DNA of 64,000 bases from Maribacter polysiphoniae. Its GTDB lineage: Bacteria > Bacteroidota > Bacteroidia > Flavobacteriales > Flavobacteriaceae. A program made the position numbers and the translations under genes. The stretch lies in contig NZ_QGGQ01000002.1 of NCBI RefSeq assembly GCF_003148665.1, positions 655,071 through 719,070 of the forward strand, read 5' to 3'. Positions 9,201-17,921 of the stretch are shown here, piece by piece. The notes beneath the pieces were generated by a model, which worked only from the letters and a program-made list of their open reading frames with translations, did no database searches and had not been told where the DNA came from. Within the stretch, counting starts at the first letter, position 1; the number at the start of each line of letters is the position of its first letter.

Positions 9201-12200
9201 CCTGACCGTAACGGTATTCGTTGAAAAAGGGAGAAAGGTTGTCGACACCCACAAAGTACATTTGGGCAAAAACTCAAAGTCAATTACCATACCCGTGACC
9301 AAAGATGATTTGGGCGGCTTCGCCATCAACTATATGTATTCTGCCTATAATTCATTTCAATCGGGCAATATTTCGGTAATCGTACCTTACCCTGAAAACC
9401 AACTTCAAATTGAAACCACCACTTTTAGGGACAAATTGCAACCGGGAACCGATGAAACCTGGTCATTTAAAATAAAAGGGCCTCAAGGCGAAAAAACATC
9501 GGCAGAACTTTTGGCCAGCATGTACGACGCCTCCTTGGATGTTTTTCGATATCATTCATGGAATTTTAATCCGCTTGCTCGCCGTTCGTATTACGCTTCC
9601 CTCTATGCCAACGCCCGTACAAGTTATGGAACAAACTCATTCCGCACCTATCTTGACACCCCCCACCATAGCTATCCTCACCAAGGATACGACTCTTTTA
9701 ACTGGTTTGGGTTACAATTTGGATACAACAATTACGCCCGTAACTTCTTATCAAGAAAAATGACGAAGAGCCAGGAAGCTCCCTTAGGTATAATGGCAGA
9801 GGATTCCGAATTCGAAGGAGTTGCCGAATTATCGGCCCAAGCTCCCCAAGCGGATGAAATGGATAAGGTGACCCCAAGTCCCGCACAGGCACAACCCAAT
9901 TCAAAAAACGACCCGGAAGCCGTACAAATCCGAAAAAACCTTCAGGAAACAGCCTTTTTCTTTCCTGAACTACGCACCGATAAAGAAGGTAATGTTTCTT
10001 TTAACTTCACCACGCCCGAAGCCCTTACCAAATGGAAATTGCAATTATTGGCTCATACCAAATCTTTGCAGAGTTCAGTAAGGACCCTTCAGACCGTTAC
10101 CCAAAAAGAGTTGATGGTCATGCCCAACGCACCTCGCTTTCTGAGGGAAGGCGATAAGATTACCATAAGCAGTAAAATTGCGAACCTAACCGACAAGAAA
10201 TTATCGGGACAAGCCAAATTGGTTCTTGTCGATGGTATTTCGGGGAAGGATATTTCCGATCGACTTTTAAATGCAAAGAACGAATATGCGTTTACGGTGG
10301 ATTCCTTAGGAAACACCCAGGTGTCATGGCAATTGAAAATACCTGAAAACCTACAGGCGGTCCAATATACCGTAATAGCCAAAGCAGGGGATTTTAGCGA
10401 TGGCGAACAAGGCCTACTTCCTGTATTGACCAACCGCATGCTAGTAACCGAGACCCTACCGCTATGGGTGCGCAGCAACCAGACCAAAACCTTTGTATTG
10501 GAAAAGTTAAGGGACCATACCTCAACCACCCTAAAAAACCACAAACTCACCCTTGAGGTGACTTCCAACCCAGCATGGTATGCCGTACAGGCGCTCCCCT
10601 ATCTTATGGAGTACCCGTACGACTGTAACGAGCAGACCTTTGCCCGATACTACGCGAACAGTTTGGCAAGCCACATTGCAAATTCCAACAAAAGAATTAG
10701 GGAAGTGTTCGACCAATGGGCCAATTCCGATGCCCTGATCAGCAACCTTGAAAAGAACCAAGAGCTAAAATCGCTGTTGATTCAAGAAACCCCATGGCTA
10801 AGGGATGCCCAATCGGAAACGGAACAGAAAAAACGCATTGCCCTATTGTTCGATCTCAACAAAATGAAGAACGAACAGGCCAATGCCCTGAACAAACTCC
10901 AACAAAACCAAATGTCCAATGGGGCCTGGCCATGGTTCAATGGTGGGCGTGAAAACCGCTTTATCACCCAACATATAATTACCGGACTGGGTCACTTGAA
11001 AAAACTTTCCGTCGCACCCCAAGAAGAAGCCAAACAAGATGAAATGATCGCCAAGGCAGTCCACTATTTGGATGATGCGTTTGTAACAGAGTACGAACAC
11101 ATGAAAAAATATGCAACCAACCTCAAGGATGACCATTTAAGCCAGACGCAAATCCATTATTTGTATATGCGAAGTTTCTTTAGCCACATTAAGACTTCCA
11201 AAAAGGTAGATGGGATTATCGATTATTACCTAGGCCAAGCCAAAAAGTATTGGACAAAGAAAGGTCTCTATGCGAAAGGAATGTTGGCCCTGACCCTAAA
11301 TAGAGCCGGCGACCCCTCCACTTCCAAAAAAATCCTAAGGTCTTTAAAAGAGAACAGCATCGTTTCGGAGGAACTCGGTATGTATTGGAAGGAAAATACG
11401 GCTTCATGGTACTGGTACCAAGCACCTATCGAAACACAGTCCCTCTTGATCGAGGCCTTTTCGGAGATCGAAAATGACACCACTGTGGTCGACAATCTTA
11501 AGGTTTGGTTATTAAAGAACAAACAGACCAATCAATGGAAAACGACCAAAGCCACAAGTGATGCCGTGTATGCACTATTGCTGCAAGGCGGCGATTGGCT
11601 TTCGGTTACCGAAACCGTAGATGTTCTGGTAGGCGGCAAAAAGATCGATCCTTCCATAATTGAAGACGTTTCAGTAGAAGCCGGTACGGGGTATTTTAAA
11701 ACATCATGGAACACCAATGAAATCCAATCCGAAATGGGCGAAGTACAGCTTACCAAAAAAGGCGATGGTATTGCTTGGGGCGCCCTTTACTGGCAATATT
11801 TCGAGGACTTGGACAAAATAACTTCCGTTGAAACACCCTTACAACTCAAGAAAAAGTTGTTCTTAAAAAGGAATACCGACACGGGAGAGGAAATTTCGGA
11901 AATCACCAAAAGCACTCCTTTGAAAGTGGGTGACCTGGTCCGCGCACGAATCGAACTTCGTTCTGACCGAGATATGGAATTCGTTCATATGAAGGATATG
12001 CGTGCCGCCGGTTTCGAGCCTGTGAATGTAATTTCAGCTTACAAATGGCAGGATGGTTTAGGGTATTATGAAAGCACAAAAGATGCCAGTACCAACTTCT
12101 TTTTCGATTATTTACCCAAAGGGGTATATGTTTTCGAATACGACCTCAGGTTAAACAACGCTGGGGAATTCAGTAACGGAATCACAACGATCCAAAGCAT

Positions 12201-12264
12201 GTATGCACCTGAGTTTTCAAGTCATTCCGAGGGAGTTCGGGTAACGGTTGGCAGTGGACAATGA
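6208..12264 (+). CDS. Bacterial alpha-2-macroglobulin-like (MG2/A2M) protein
   Basis: About 2018 residues. I start at ATG 6208 (MTMKHLIVILT; ATG 6214 is equally possible) because a signal peptide ending near SQMSHSQ follows; the longer frame begins with an in-frame TTG. An alpha-helical N-terminal part (about 1-390) is followed by macroglobulin beta domains, with the MG2 hallmark FTDRSIYRPGQ near residue 600. A Gln/Ala/Pro-rich bait-like stretch lies near 1210-1245, then the A2M domain (FFPELRTD) and a helical thioester domain with Cys1473-Asn-Glu-Gln1476, which fits the CxEQ thioester consensus. Such proteins trap proteases in the periplasm or at the surface. No pbpC lies nearby. The final codons and stop are made of the heptad array that begins at 12253. 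Confidence 0.88.
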   Translation: MTMKHLIVILTVILFSQMSHSQKNDESYEVLWKNVAQFEKEALTKSALGVVQKISKKAKKEHNSTQIVKSLLYRSKYAMTVEEDAQLQVINDFKAEIAQAKSPTKNILEGYLANLYWKYFQQNRHQFYNRTKTETKIDSVDFRTWDLTTLFEEINIHFENALADPKTLQQIKVGSFTEILNKQEGSETFRPTLYDLLAHTALQFYKSDENHITRPADKFEINDPETLCEAYQFINHHLITTDETSLQVKALNVYQELTRFHFDKPRLEALVMADIDRMDFVYQNATFPNKETYYEETLQNSAEHLKHHKLSALYNYELAKLYNIQGQAYQSNTNKENRWKQKEALSLCDKVIAEFPKSMGAEKCKALRLQILAPSLSIITESHIPVNLPSKLLVNYKNLTELQLTAYVVNNDQIKELNNLYPQKKQFDFIQKLKPAKTWSAPLKNEKDYQQHSIEVLLPPLENGQYIILASPEKKSDKNFAFSQVQVTNMALTEIRSNSEQRYQVIDRTTGKPISNAKLTFTYLRNYNKPYRTRTEHTDETGFVTIPLTDENWNDVNIKVNYNGETAFFGEYYVNHKQVEHRINNVQNRIFLFTDRSIYRPGQPVYFKGILMETFEEKSEVVANETVIVGLLDVNGQKISDLEFTTNEFGSFNGEFILPSSGLTGEFHIEANTFSKTARYTQYFSVEEYKRPKFETSFNPVAESYKVNDSITVTGVATAYAGSKITNAKVSYRVKRAVYFPRWFYWHMPSYNNTPQEIAHGETVTDASGNYDITFKAIPDNSVSKENLPTFNYEITADVTDINGETHSTTTFVSVGYHSVVAHINAPEQWDKIKNEDRIHISTTNLNGQPVPSKGTLKMYKLQAPKQVLRDRPWPAPDYKNWSKEEYRTLFPHEAYDKEDKAVNWNKGKLVWQTDFDTEKSTQFSIKNLKNYTSGKYIIELETKDKFGQPVQEKTITTLIGENDKQLADNRLFNIKTDKERYSIGDNVKVTLYSNSEDLTVTVFVEKGRKVVDTHKVHLGKNSKSITIPVTKDDLGGFAINYMYSAYNSFQSGNISVIVPYPENQLQIETTTFRDKLQPGTDETWSFKIKGPQGEKTSAELLASMYDASLDVFRYHSWNFNPLARRSYYASLYANARTSYGTNSFRTYLDTPHHSYPHQGYDSFNWFGLQFGYNNYARNFLSRKMTKSQEAPLGIMAEDSEFEGVAELSAQAPQADEMDKVTPSPAQAQPNSKNDPEAVQIRKNLQETAFFFPELRTDKEGNVSFNFTTPEALTKWKLQLLAHTKSLQSSVRTLQTVTQKELMVMPNAPRFLREGDKITISSKIANLTDKKLSGQAKLVLVDGISGKDISDRLLNAKNEYAFTVDSLGNTQVSWQLKIPENLQAVQYTVIAKAGDFSDGEQGLLPVLTNRMLVTETLPLWVRSNQTKTFVLEKLRDHTSTTLKNHKLTLEVTSNPAWYAVQALPYLMEYPYDCNEQTFARYYANSLASHIANSNKRIREVFDQWANSDALISNLEKNQELKSLLIQETPWLRDAQSETEQKKRIALLFDLNKMKNEQANALNKLQQNQMSNGAWPWFNGGRENRFITQHIITGLGHLKKLSVAPQEEAKQDEMIAKAVHYLDDAFVTEYEHMKKYATNLKDDHLSQTQIHYLYMRSFFSHIKTSKKVDGIIDYYLGQAKKYWTKKGLYAKGMLALTLNRAGDPSTSKKILRSLKENSIVSEELGMYWKENTASWYWYQAPIETQSLLIEAFSEIENDTTVVDNLKVWLLKNKQTNQWKTTKATSDAVYALLLQGGDWLSVTETVDVLVGGKKIDPSIIEDVSVEAGTGYFKTSWNTNEIQSEMGEVQLTKKGDGIAWGALYWQYFEDLDKITSVETPLQLKKKLFLKRNTDTGEEISEITKSTPLKVGDLVRARIELRSDRDMEFVHMKDMRAAGFEPVNVISAYKWQDGLGYYESTKDASTNFFFDYLPKGVYVFEYDLRLNNAGEFSNGITTIQSMYAPEFSSHSEGVRVTVGSGQ

Positions 12265-12532
12265 TCAGTAGGCAGAGGGCAATAATCAGTGAACAGTGAA
12301 CAATGAACAGTGAACAATGAACAGTTTACAATTAGCAGTGAACAGAGGGCAGTGGACAGTAATCAGTGGGCAGTGAACAATTAACAGTGAACAATTAGCA
12401 GTAATCAGTGGGCAGTAATCAGTGAACAATGAACAATGAACAGTTTACAATTAGCAGTGAACAGAGGGCGGTGGACAGTAATCAGTGGGCAGTGAACAAT
12501 TAACAGTGAACAATTAGCAGTAGGCAATGGGC
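12253..12532. repeat. Heptanucleotide tandem array, 40 units, with an internal 119-bp-period duplication
   Basis: Forty consecutive 7-mers run without a phase break. The consensus is A-[GA]-T-N-[GA]-N-C; common units are AGTGAAC, AATGAAC, AATTAGC, AGTAATC, AGTGGGC and AGAGGGC. The array starts inside the last codons of the A2M gene and includes its TGA stop. A block of 11 units (12323-12399) recurs at 12442-12518 with one base changed, so part of the array was copied at a period of 17 units. Heptameric arrays are known from cyanobacteria (STRR) and occur in Bacteroidota; no function is established. Together with 12533-12680 this fills the gap of more than 400 nt after A2M. The 12533-12680 part shows only the DoxX-gene promoter. 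Confidence 0.95.
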
Positions 12533-12621
12533 AGTAGTAGGAAGTGACGGTGAAAAAATGATTATTCTTTTTTTAGGGTTGTTCGCGATTTGGGCCAAAC
12601 ATCCTAGGATTTAAAATATAG

Positions 12622-12653
12622 TTGATTCAAATCACTGATTTTCATTATCTTTA
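12622..12653 (+). promoter_or_regulatory. Candidate promoter of the DoxX-like gene
   Basis: TTG (12622-12624), 21 nt, then TATCTTTA (12646-12653): one base off the Bacteroidota TAnnTTTG element. It lies 27 nt before the ATG. Confidence 0.5.
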
Positions 12654-12680
12654 AACAGTAACAACTTAAACCCATACATT

Positions 12681-13061
12681 ATGAACCCAAAAGTTTTTCT
12701 GGTCTTAAGGATTCTTCTTGGACTATTTGTACTAGTCTTTGGCCTCAATAAGTTTTTCAATTTCATACCTATGGACAACAGTGCCATGAGTGAAGCTGCC
12801 ATGGGATATATGGGTGGTTTGGCCAGTACAAAAACTGTATACTTGGTAGGCGTTGTGGAGATTTTGGCTGGTTTGTCATTCCTCTTCAACAAATACGGTG
12901 CTTTAATGGCCCTTATATTGATGAGTGTTTCAATAAACGCTGTTCTTTTTCATGCCACCTTGGAACCAAGTACTATAATGGGATCCCTTATTCTTATTGT
13001 CCTGAACATTACCATGCTCATAGGGTACAAGAATAAGTACAGGGATTTGCTTAACGGATAA
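12681..13061 (+). CDS. DoxX-like small integral membrane protein
   Basis: 126 residues with about four transmembrane helices (about 5-25, 52-70, 75-92, 97-116). The first helix has the LRILLGLFVLVFGLNKF pattern typical of DoxX-family proteins. The family sits in the inner membrane; members are linked to thiosulfate:quinone oxidoreductase or redox stress, but most, including those of this size, have no proven activity. It stands alone, with its own candidate promoter upstream and a convergent lipoprotein gene downstream. Confidence 0.8.
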   Translation: MNPKVFLVLRILLGLFVLVFGLNKFFNFIPMDNSAMSEAAMGYMGGLASTKTVYLVGVVEILAGLSFLFNKYGALMALILMSVSINAVLFHATLEPSTIMGSLILIVLNITMLIGYKNKYRDLLNG

Positions 13062-13117
13062 ATTACAATTCCTTCTAAAGCAGGGGACTTATTAATTCCT
13101 TCAACAAAACACCTTGT

Positions 13118-13645
13118 TTACTTTTTGGATTTTGGCGGGTACTTGGACAATACCTTGTCCACAATTTCCTGAAGTTTAAGTTCCCGCTGGATCGGTGTGC
13201 TGTTTTCATTGAAACTGCTACTACTTACAGCTTGCCAAAACAATTGCTCTTTTTGGCTATCGATAAAATCGAAAATGATTTCGCGCTGTACTTTTGCCTG
13301 TCCGATAGGAATACCAACAGAAACACCCCCACCCACATTTCTTCCGGCTCCACCTACCCCTAATCCAACAGTATTGTTGTTTGGGGCTTGATAGATCTCA
13401 CTTTGGATATTGATAAAAAAGTCAGGCTCTTCAGAAAGCAGTAACCCTTTACCTTGCATGGCCGCATCCAGAACCTTGATCAATCGTTTTTCCTCCAATG
13501 CGCCCAAACCTGTTTCTAGGTCGCCGTAATAATTGTATGTGGCATAATTGGAGAAATCGGTATCCTTTTCATAATCGGTCTGCACACGTACCGCTTGGCA
13601 CGACGCAAACAAAAGGACTATTAAGAGATAGTATATACTTTTCAT
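13118..13645 (-). CDS. DUF4136 family lipoprotein
   Basis: 175 residues. The N-terminus is a lipoprotein signal (LLFASC, lipid-modified Cys near residue 16) followed by VQTDYEKDTDFSNYATY, the usual opening of DUF4136 proteins. A Gly-rich stretch (GLGVGGAGRNVGGG) sits in the middle. DUF4136 proteins are envelope lipoproteins of unknown function. The gene is monocistronic and convergent with the DoxX gene. Confidence 0.82.
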   Translation of the reverse strand: MKSIYYLLIVLLFASCQAVRVQTDYEKDTDFSNYATYNYYGDLETGLGALEEKRLIKVLDAAMQGKGLLLSEEPDFFINIQSEIYQAPNNNTVGLGVGGAGRNVGGGVSVGIPIGQAKVQREIIFDFIDSQKEQLFWQAVSSSSFNENSTPIQRELKLQEIVDKVLSKYPPKSKK

Positions 13646-13711
13646 CGCCTTTTAATTACCTAAATGTAAAGAAAAAACAACCTTTATTTTAAGAAACAGC
13701 CTTTATTTCGA

Positions 13712-14713
13712 TTAACTGTTGAGCATTTTCCAAAGTTTATCCTTCAACTCTTGGATACCAAATTGGGCAACGGAGGAAATGAACATATACGGTACATTGG
13801 CAAAATCCTTGTCTAACTCAATCTTCATTTCATCCATCAATTCCGTATCGAGCATATCGCATTTAGAGATGGCCACCAATCGTTCCTTGTCCAAAAGTTC
13901 AGGGTTGTATCGCCTTAACTCATCCAAAAGGATCTCATATTCCTTACTAATATCATTACTATCCGCGGGAATAAGGAATAGAAGCGTTGCATTTCGTTCA
14001 ATATGCCTTAAAAAATAATGCCCAAGACCCTTCCCTTCCGCAGCACCCTCAATAATACCTGGAATATCGGCCATCACAAAACTTTGAAAATCGCGATACT
14101 CAACAATACCAAGATTGGGTTTTAACGTGGTAAACTCATAATTTGCTATTTTGGGCTTTGCTGATGTAATGGCCGCCAACAAAGTGGATTTTCCTGCATT
14201 GGGGAATCCTACCAAGCCCACATCGGCCAATAACTTCAATTCCATGGTAACATCGACCTCCTGTCCTTTTACCCCCGGTTGAGCATACCGTGGTGTTTGG
14301 TTTGTGGATGTTTTAAAATGCCAATTGCCACGACCTCCCATACCTCCTTCGACAAGTATTCTTTCTTCCCCTTCCTCAGTAATTTCGAATAGGACCTCGT
14401 CGGTTTCACTATTTTTGAAAACCGTACCTAGGGGAACATCCATGTACACATCTTCCCCATCAGCCCCGGAACTACGGTTTTTACTGCCATGTTCACCATG
14501 ACCGGCCTTAAAATGATGTTTGAACTTGAAATGGACCAAGGTCCACAGATTTTTATTGCCCCGAACAATGACATGGCCACCACGACCACCATCACCACCA
14601 TCAGGACCACCCTTGGTAATATATTTTTCCCGATGCAAATGCACAGACCCCTTACCTCCATTACCAGAGCTGGCATGGATCTTCACATAATCAACAAAAT
14701 TGCCTTCGGTCAT
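13712..14713 (-). CDS. obgE: Obg family GTPase (ribosome assembly)
   Basis: 333 residues. The N-terminal Obg fold (1-158) is rich in Gly ([26 protein letters not shown]). The GTPase domain has G1 [10 protein letters not shown]3 DIPGIIEGA and G4 SKCD. There is no C-terminal OCT extension, as in other short Bacteroidota Obg proteins. Obg binds the 50S subunit and couples ribosome maturation to GTP and (p)ppGpp. It lies 124 nt downstream of the fused hpt-adk gene on the same strand. Confidence 0.97.
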   Translation of the reverse strand: MTEGNFVDYVKIHASSGNGGKGSVHLHREKYITKGGPDGGDGGRGGHVIVRGNKNLWTLVHFKFKHHFKAGHGEHGSKNRSSGADGEDVYMDVPLGTVFKNSETDEVLFEITEEGEERILVEGGMGGRGNWHFKTSTNQTPRYAQPGVKGQEVDVTMELKLLADVGLVGFPNAGKSTLLAAITSAKPKIANYEFTTLKPNLGIVEYRDFQSFVMADIPGIIEGAAEGKGLGHYFLRHIERNATLLFLIPADSNDISKEYEILLDELRRYNPELLDKERLVAISKCDMLDTELMDEMKIELDKDFANVPYMFISSVAQFGIQELKDKLWKMLNS

Positions 14714-14837
14714 TTTTAAATGTATTTGTCATTAGCGCGACATGTGTTGAAACTATTTCAGCACGTCAGCAATCTATCTTCATGAAGATCAAAGTTTTTG
14801 ACGATGATAGAAGAACTTAAAACAAGGTTAGGTTGCC

Positions 14838-15944
14838 CTACAGCTCCTCGATTACCTTACCCAAACGACGGGTAATATCCTCGATAGCACCAATACCATT
14901 AACACTATGGTATTTGCCCTGGGTTTCATAATACGCCTGCAACGGTGCCGTCTTTTGGTTGTACTCCTCAAAACGATTCCTGATCTTGGACTCGTCCTGA
15001 TCATCTGTCCTACCACTGACCTTACCACGCTCCAAAAGTCGTTGTATCAATACTTCGTCGTCCGCATCGAGGGCAAGGGTAGCATCAATTCTCATTTCCT
15101 TGGTCTTTAAAAATTCATCCAAGGCTTTAGCTTGGGCTACGGTCCTTGGAAAACCATCAAAGATAAAACCACTGGCATCGGTATGTTTTTCAACCTCATC
15201 CTGCAACATTTTAATGGTCACCTCATCGGGTACCAAATCGCCCTTGTCCATATACGATTTGGCCAAATTCCCCAATTCTGTCCCGTTCTTTATGTTGTAA
15301 CGGAATACATCACCGGTTGAAATATGTTTTAAATTATATTGGTCTTTAAGAAATTCAGCTTGCGTACCTTTTCCGGCACCTGGTTTGCCGAAAAGAACTA
15401 GATTGATCATATGTTTTTCATTTAATTGGTAAACTTCTCTGAGGTTACGTCCCAACTCGTCATAATCGAGCCCGTATCCCACAATAAACTTATCTGGAAT
15501 ATCAATACCGATATAATCTATGGCATACTCCCCATTATACACTTCGGACTTGTAGAACAAACTAGCGATTTTATACTCCTTTACATTGGTGTTGTTAAAG
15601 AGATGTATCAATTCCTTGAGTGTTCGCCCCGAGTCGATGATATCTTCCAAGATAATCACGCTCTTTCCCTCTAAATTATCCGGTGGATCCAACAGTGTCT
15701 CAACAATTCCTGTTGAGGTCAGACCTTGGTATGAACTTAATTTTATGAACGACACTTCACAGGGATGCTGATATTCCTTTAAAAAATCCGCTACGAACAT
15801 AAAGGAACCGTTCAATACCCCTACAAAAACAGGCGTCTCATCCTTATAATCCGCAGCCACCTTTTGGGCAACCGATTTTACAGCCGCAAGAATCTGCGCT
15901 TCACTTAAGAATGGCTTAAAATATTTATCGTGTAGTTTTATCAA
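14838..15944 (-). CDS. Bifunctional hypoxanthine phosphoribosyltransferase / adenylate kinase fusion
   Basis: 368 residues from a TTG start (IKLHDKYFKPF follows). The frame extends 21 codons upstream to an ATG at 16007, but that stretch carries a promoter-like TATCTTTG and a basic, unconserved-looking peptide, so I prefer TTG. Residues 1-178 are a purine phosphoribosyltransferase (PRPP loop EDIIDSGRT) making IMP or GMP from base and PRPP. Residues 179-368 are a complete adenylate kinase (P-loop GKPGAGKGT, FDGFPRT, a lid without zinc cysteines). The internal Met179 could in principle start a separate Adk. It is divergent from purK-purE and upstream of obgE. This fusion is known in Flavobacteriia. 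Confidence 0.93.
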   Translation of the reverse strand: MIKLHDKYFKPFLSEAQILAAVKSVAQKVAADYKDETPVFVGVLNGSFMFVADFLKEYQHPCEVSFIKLSSYQGLTSTGIVETLLDPPDNLEGKSVIILEDIIDSGRTLKELIHLFNNTNVKEYKIASLFYKSEVYNGEYAIDYIGIDIPDKFIVGYGLDYDELGRNLREVYQLNEKHMINLVLFGKPGAGKGTQAEFLKDQYNLKHISTGDVFRYNIKNGTELGNLAKSYMDKGDLVPDEVTIKMLQDEVEKHTDASGFIFDGFPRTVAQAKALDEFLKTKEMRIDATLALDADDEVLIQRLLERGKVSGRTDDQDESKIRNRFEEYNQKTAPLQAYYETQGKYHSVNGIGAIEDITRRLGKVIEEL

Positions 15945-15966
15945 TGGTTTAGGCTTTTTAGGATTG

Positions 15967-16003
15967 CAAAGATACCATTTTGATTTCTCTTTTTGAATCA
16001 CAA
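15967..16003 (-). promoter_or_regulatory. Candidate promoter of hpt-adk
   Basis: On the minus strand TATCTTTG (15974-15967) is a full TAnnTTTG match. The nearest upstream TTG (16003-16001) is 26 nt away, longer than usual. The position argues against translation starting at 16007. Confidence 0.4.
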
Positions 16004-16083
16004 CCATTCAGTTTTAAGAATTCGATGTATTTTTGTTACCAATATACAACGAACATTAACCCTAACCACACGAATCGATACAC

Positions 16084-17238
16084 ATGGATTTTTTCTCATC
16101 TGACTTTAAACTGGGGATATTAGGAGGTGGCCAATTGGGTAAAATGATGTTGTACGAAACCCGGAAATTCGATATTCACACCAAAGTCATGGATGCGTCG
16201 AAAGATGCCCCGTCCAAAATAGGCTGTGACGAGTTTTTCATCGGGGACCTATTGGATTTTGATGCTGTCTACAATTTTGGAAAGAAGGTCGACGTACTTA
16301 CCATCGAGATTGAGAATGTAAATACCGAGGCGCTCGAAAAGTTAGAGCATGAAGGGGTAAAGGTATATCCCCCAACATCGGCATTACGCATTATACAAAA
16401 CAAGGCCAAGCAAAAGTTGTTCTATATCGATAACGATATCCCAACAGCGCCTTTTTCGCGTTTTGCCTATGCCAGTGAAATGAAGGATAGCGTTGAACAC
16501 GAAAGCCTTTCTTTTCCCTTTGTTTGGAAAAGTGCCCAGTTCGGGTATGACGGACAAGGGGTGAAAATCATACGTAACATTGGTGATTTAGAAGGATTAC
16601 CCCCTGGGGAATGCATTACCGAGGACATGATCCCCTTTAAGAACGAACTCGCTGTGATCGTCGCCCGGAATGTAAAAGGCGATGTGACCACCTATCCGGT
16701 TGTTGAAATGGAGTTCCATCCTGAAGCAAACCAAGTGGAATACGTTATCTGTCCAGCACGGATCGATGACAAGGTTGCCCAAAAAGCCAAGGAAATCGCG
16801 TTAAAGGTTTCCAATAGCATACAACATGTTGGCCTATTGGCTGTCGAAATGTTTCAGACCGCGGAAGACGAGATCTTGGTCAACGAGGTTGCCCCAAGAC
16901 CGCATAATAGTGGCCATTACAGCATTGAAGCCAGTTACACCAATCAATTTGAACAGCATATTCGTGCCATTTTGGACCTTCCCTTGGGCAGTACCGAAAG
17001 TAAGGTAGCAGGGATAATGGTCAATCTGGTAGGTGCGGAAGGATATACCGGTGACGTGGTTTACCAAAACATTGAAGAGATTTTGAAGTTGGATGGGGTT
17101 ACCCCCCACATATATGGAAAAAGACAAACAAGGCCCTTCCGAAAAATGGGACATGTGACCATTGTAAATGAGGACCTTCTGGAAGCCCGAAAAATAGCCC
17201 AACAAGTAAAAGAAACAATCAAAGTAATAGCGCGTTAA
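16084..17238 (+). CDS. purK: 5-(carboxyamino)imidazole ribonucleotide synthase
   Basis: 384 residues with an ATP-grasp fold. The N-terminus has LGILGGGQLGKMM (nucleotide or AIR-binding region), mid-protein KSAQFGYDGQGV (ATP-grasp loop), then EVAPRPHNSGHYSIEA (metal and substrate residues) and a C-terminal lobe with HIYGK. It converts AIR, bicarbonate and ATP to N5-CAIR, step 6a of de novo purine synthesis. purE follows 63 nt later. A -7-like TATTTTTG is at 16028-16035, but no clear -33 TTG is seen. Confidence 0.97.
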   Translation: MDFFSSDFKLGILGGGQLGKMMLYETRKFDIHTKVMDASKDAPSKIGCDEFFIGDLLDFDAVYNFGKKVDVLTIEIENVNTEALEKLEHEGVKVYPPTSALRIIQNKAKQKLFYIDNDIPTAPFSRFAYASEMKDSVEHESLSFPFVWKSAQFGYDGQGVKIIRNIGDLEGLPPGECITEDMIPFKNELAVIVARNVKGDVTTYPVVEMEFHPEANQVEYVICPARIDDKVAQKAKEIALKVSNSIQHVGLLAVEMFQTAEDEILVNEVAPRPHNSGHYSIEASYTNQFEQHIRAILDLPLGSTESKVAGIMVNLVGAEGYTGDVVYQNIEEILKLDGVTPHIYGKRQTRPFRKMGHVTIVNEDLLEARKIAQQVKETIKVIAR

Positions 17239-17301
17239 GTGCCATAATCAAATACCAACCCCTTGCAGAATGGGAATTTGGATTTAAAAATTTTGAATTT
17301 T

Positions 17302-17793
17302 ATGAGCAAAGTAGCCATAGTTATGGGAAGCACGAGCGACCTGCCGGTAATGCAGGATGCCATTGATATCCTAAAAGGATTCGATATTGAGGTTGATGTC
17401 GATATAGTTTCGGCCCATCGTACCCCGGAAAAGCTTTTTGATTTTAGTAAAAACGCCCACAAAAACGGGATATCTGTGATTATCGCCGGTGCCGGCGGCG
17501 CAGCCCACCTACCGGGAATGGTGGCCTCCATGTCTCCCCTGCCCGTAATTGGGGTACCCGTTAAAAGCAGCAATTCGATAGATGGGTGGGATTCCGTTCT
17601 TTCGATCCTTCAGATGCCAGGAGGTGTCCCCGTAGCCACCGTAGCCTTGAACGGAGCCAAGAATGCAGGTATCCTCGCGGCTCAAATCATTGGTAGTTCG
17701 GACAAATGCGTACTCGATAAGATTATTCTTTACAAAGAAGGCCTGAAACAAAAGGTAATCGAAGGTGCTAAAGAAGTAAAGAAGATTAAGTAA
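17302..17793 (+). CDS. purE: 5-(carboxyamino)imidazole ribonucleotide mutase (class I PurE)
   Basis: 163 residues from ATG 17302 (MSKVAIVMGSTSDLPVM); a longer frame from 17263 is rejected because class I PurE proteins begin at this strand. Active-site signatures are GSTSD, SAHRTPE and AGAGGAAHLPGM. It converts N5-CAIR to CAIR, the step after PurK, and is probably co-transcribed with it. The gap to the next gene (17794-17921) shows no terminator. Confidence 0.97.
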   Translation: MSKVAIVMGSTSDLPVMQDAIDILKGFDIEVDVDIVSAHRTPEKLFDFSKNAHKNGISVIIAGAGGAAHLPGMVASMSPLPVIGVPVKSSNSIDGWDSVLSILQMPGGVPVATVALNGAKNAGILAAQIIGSSDKCVLDKIILYKEGLKQKVIEGAKEVKKIK

Positions 17794-17921
17794 AAACACA
17801 CAAAGGAAATCAGGAATAGATAAAAATCCAATTTCCACATTAGTATCCAATCCATTTCCCTTTTACCCTAGGCCTTAGACCGAAAAAATAATTACACAAA
17901 TCCATTATCACATAAAATATA

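Noticed and set aside
12253..12532. Heptad array as a CRISPR array
   Set aside because: The units are 7 nt, contiguous and without spacers; no cas gene is in the window.
15945..16007. N-terminal 21-residue extension of the Hpt-Adk fusion
   Set aside because: It overlaps a TATCTTTG promoter element, and the normal Hpt opening starts at the TTG at 15944.
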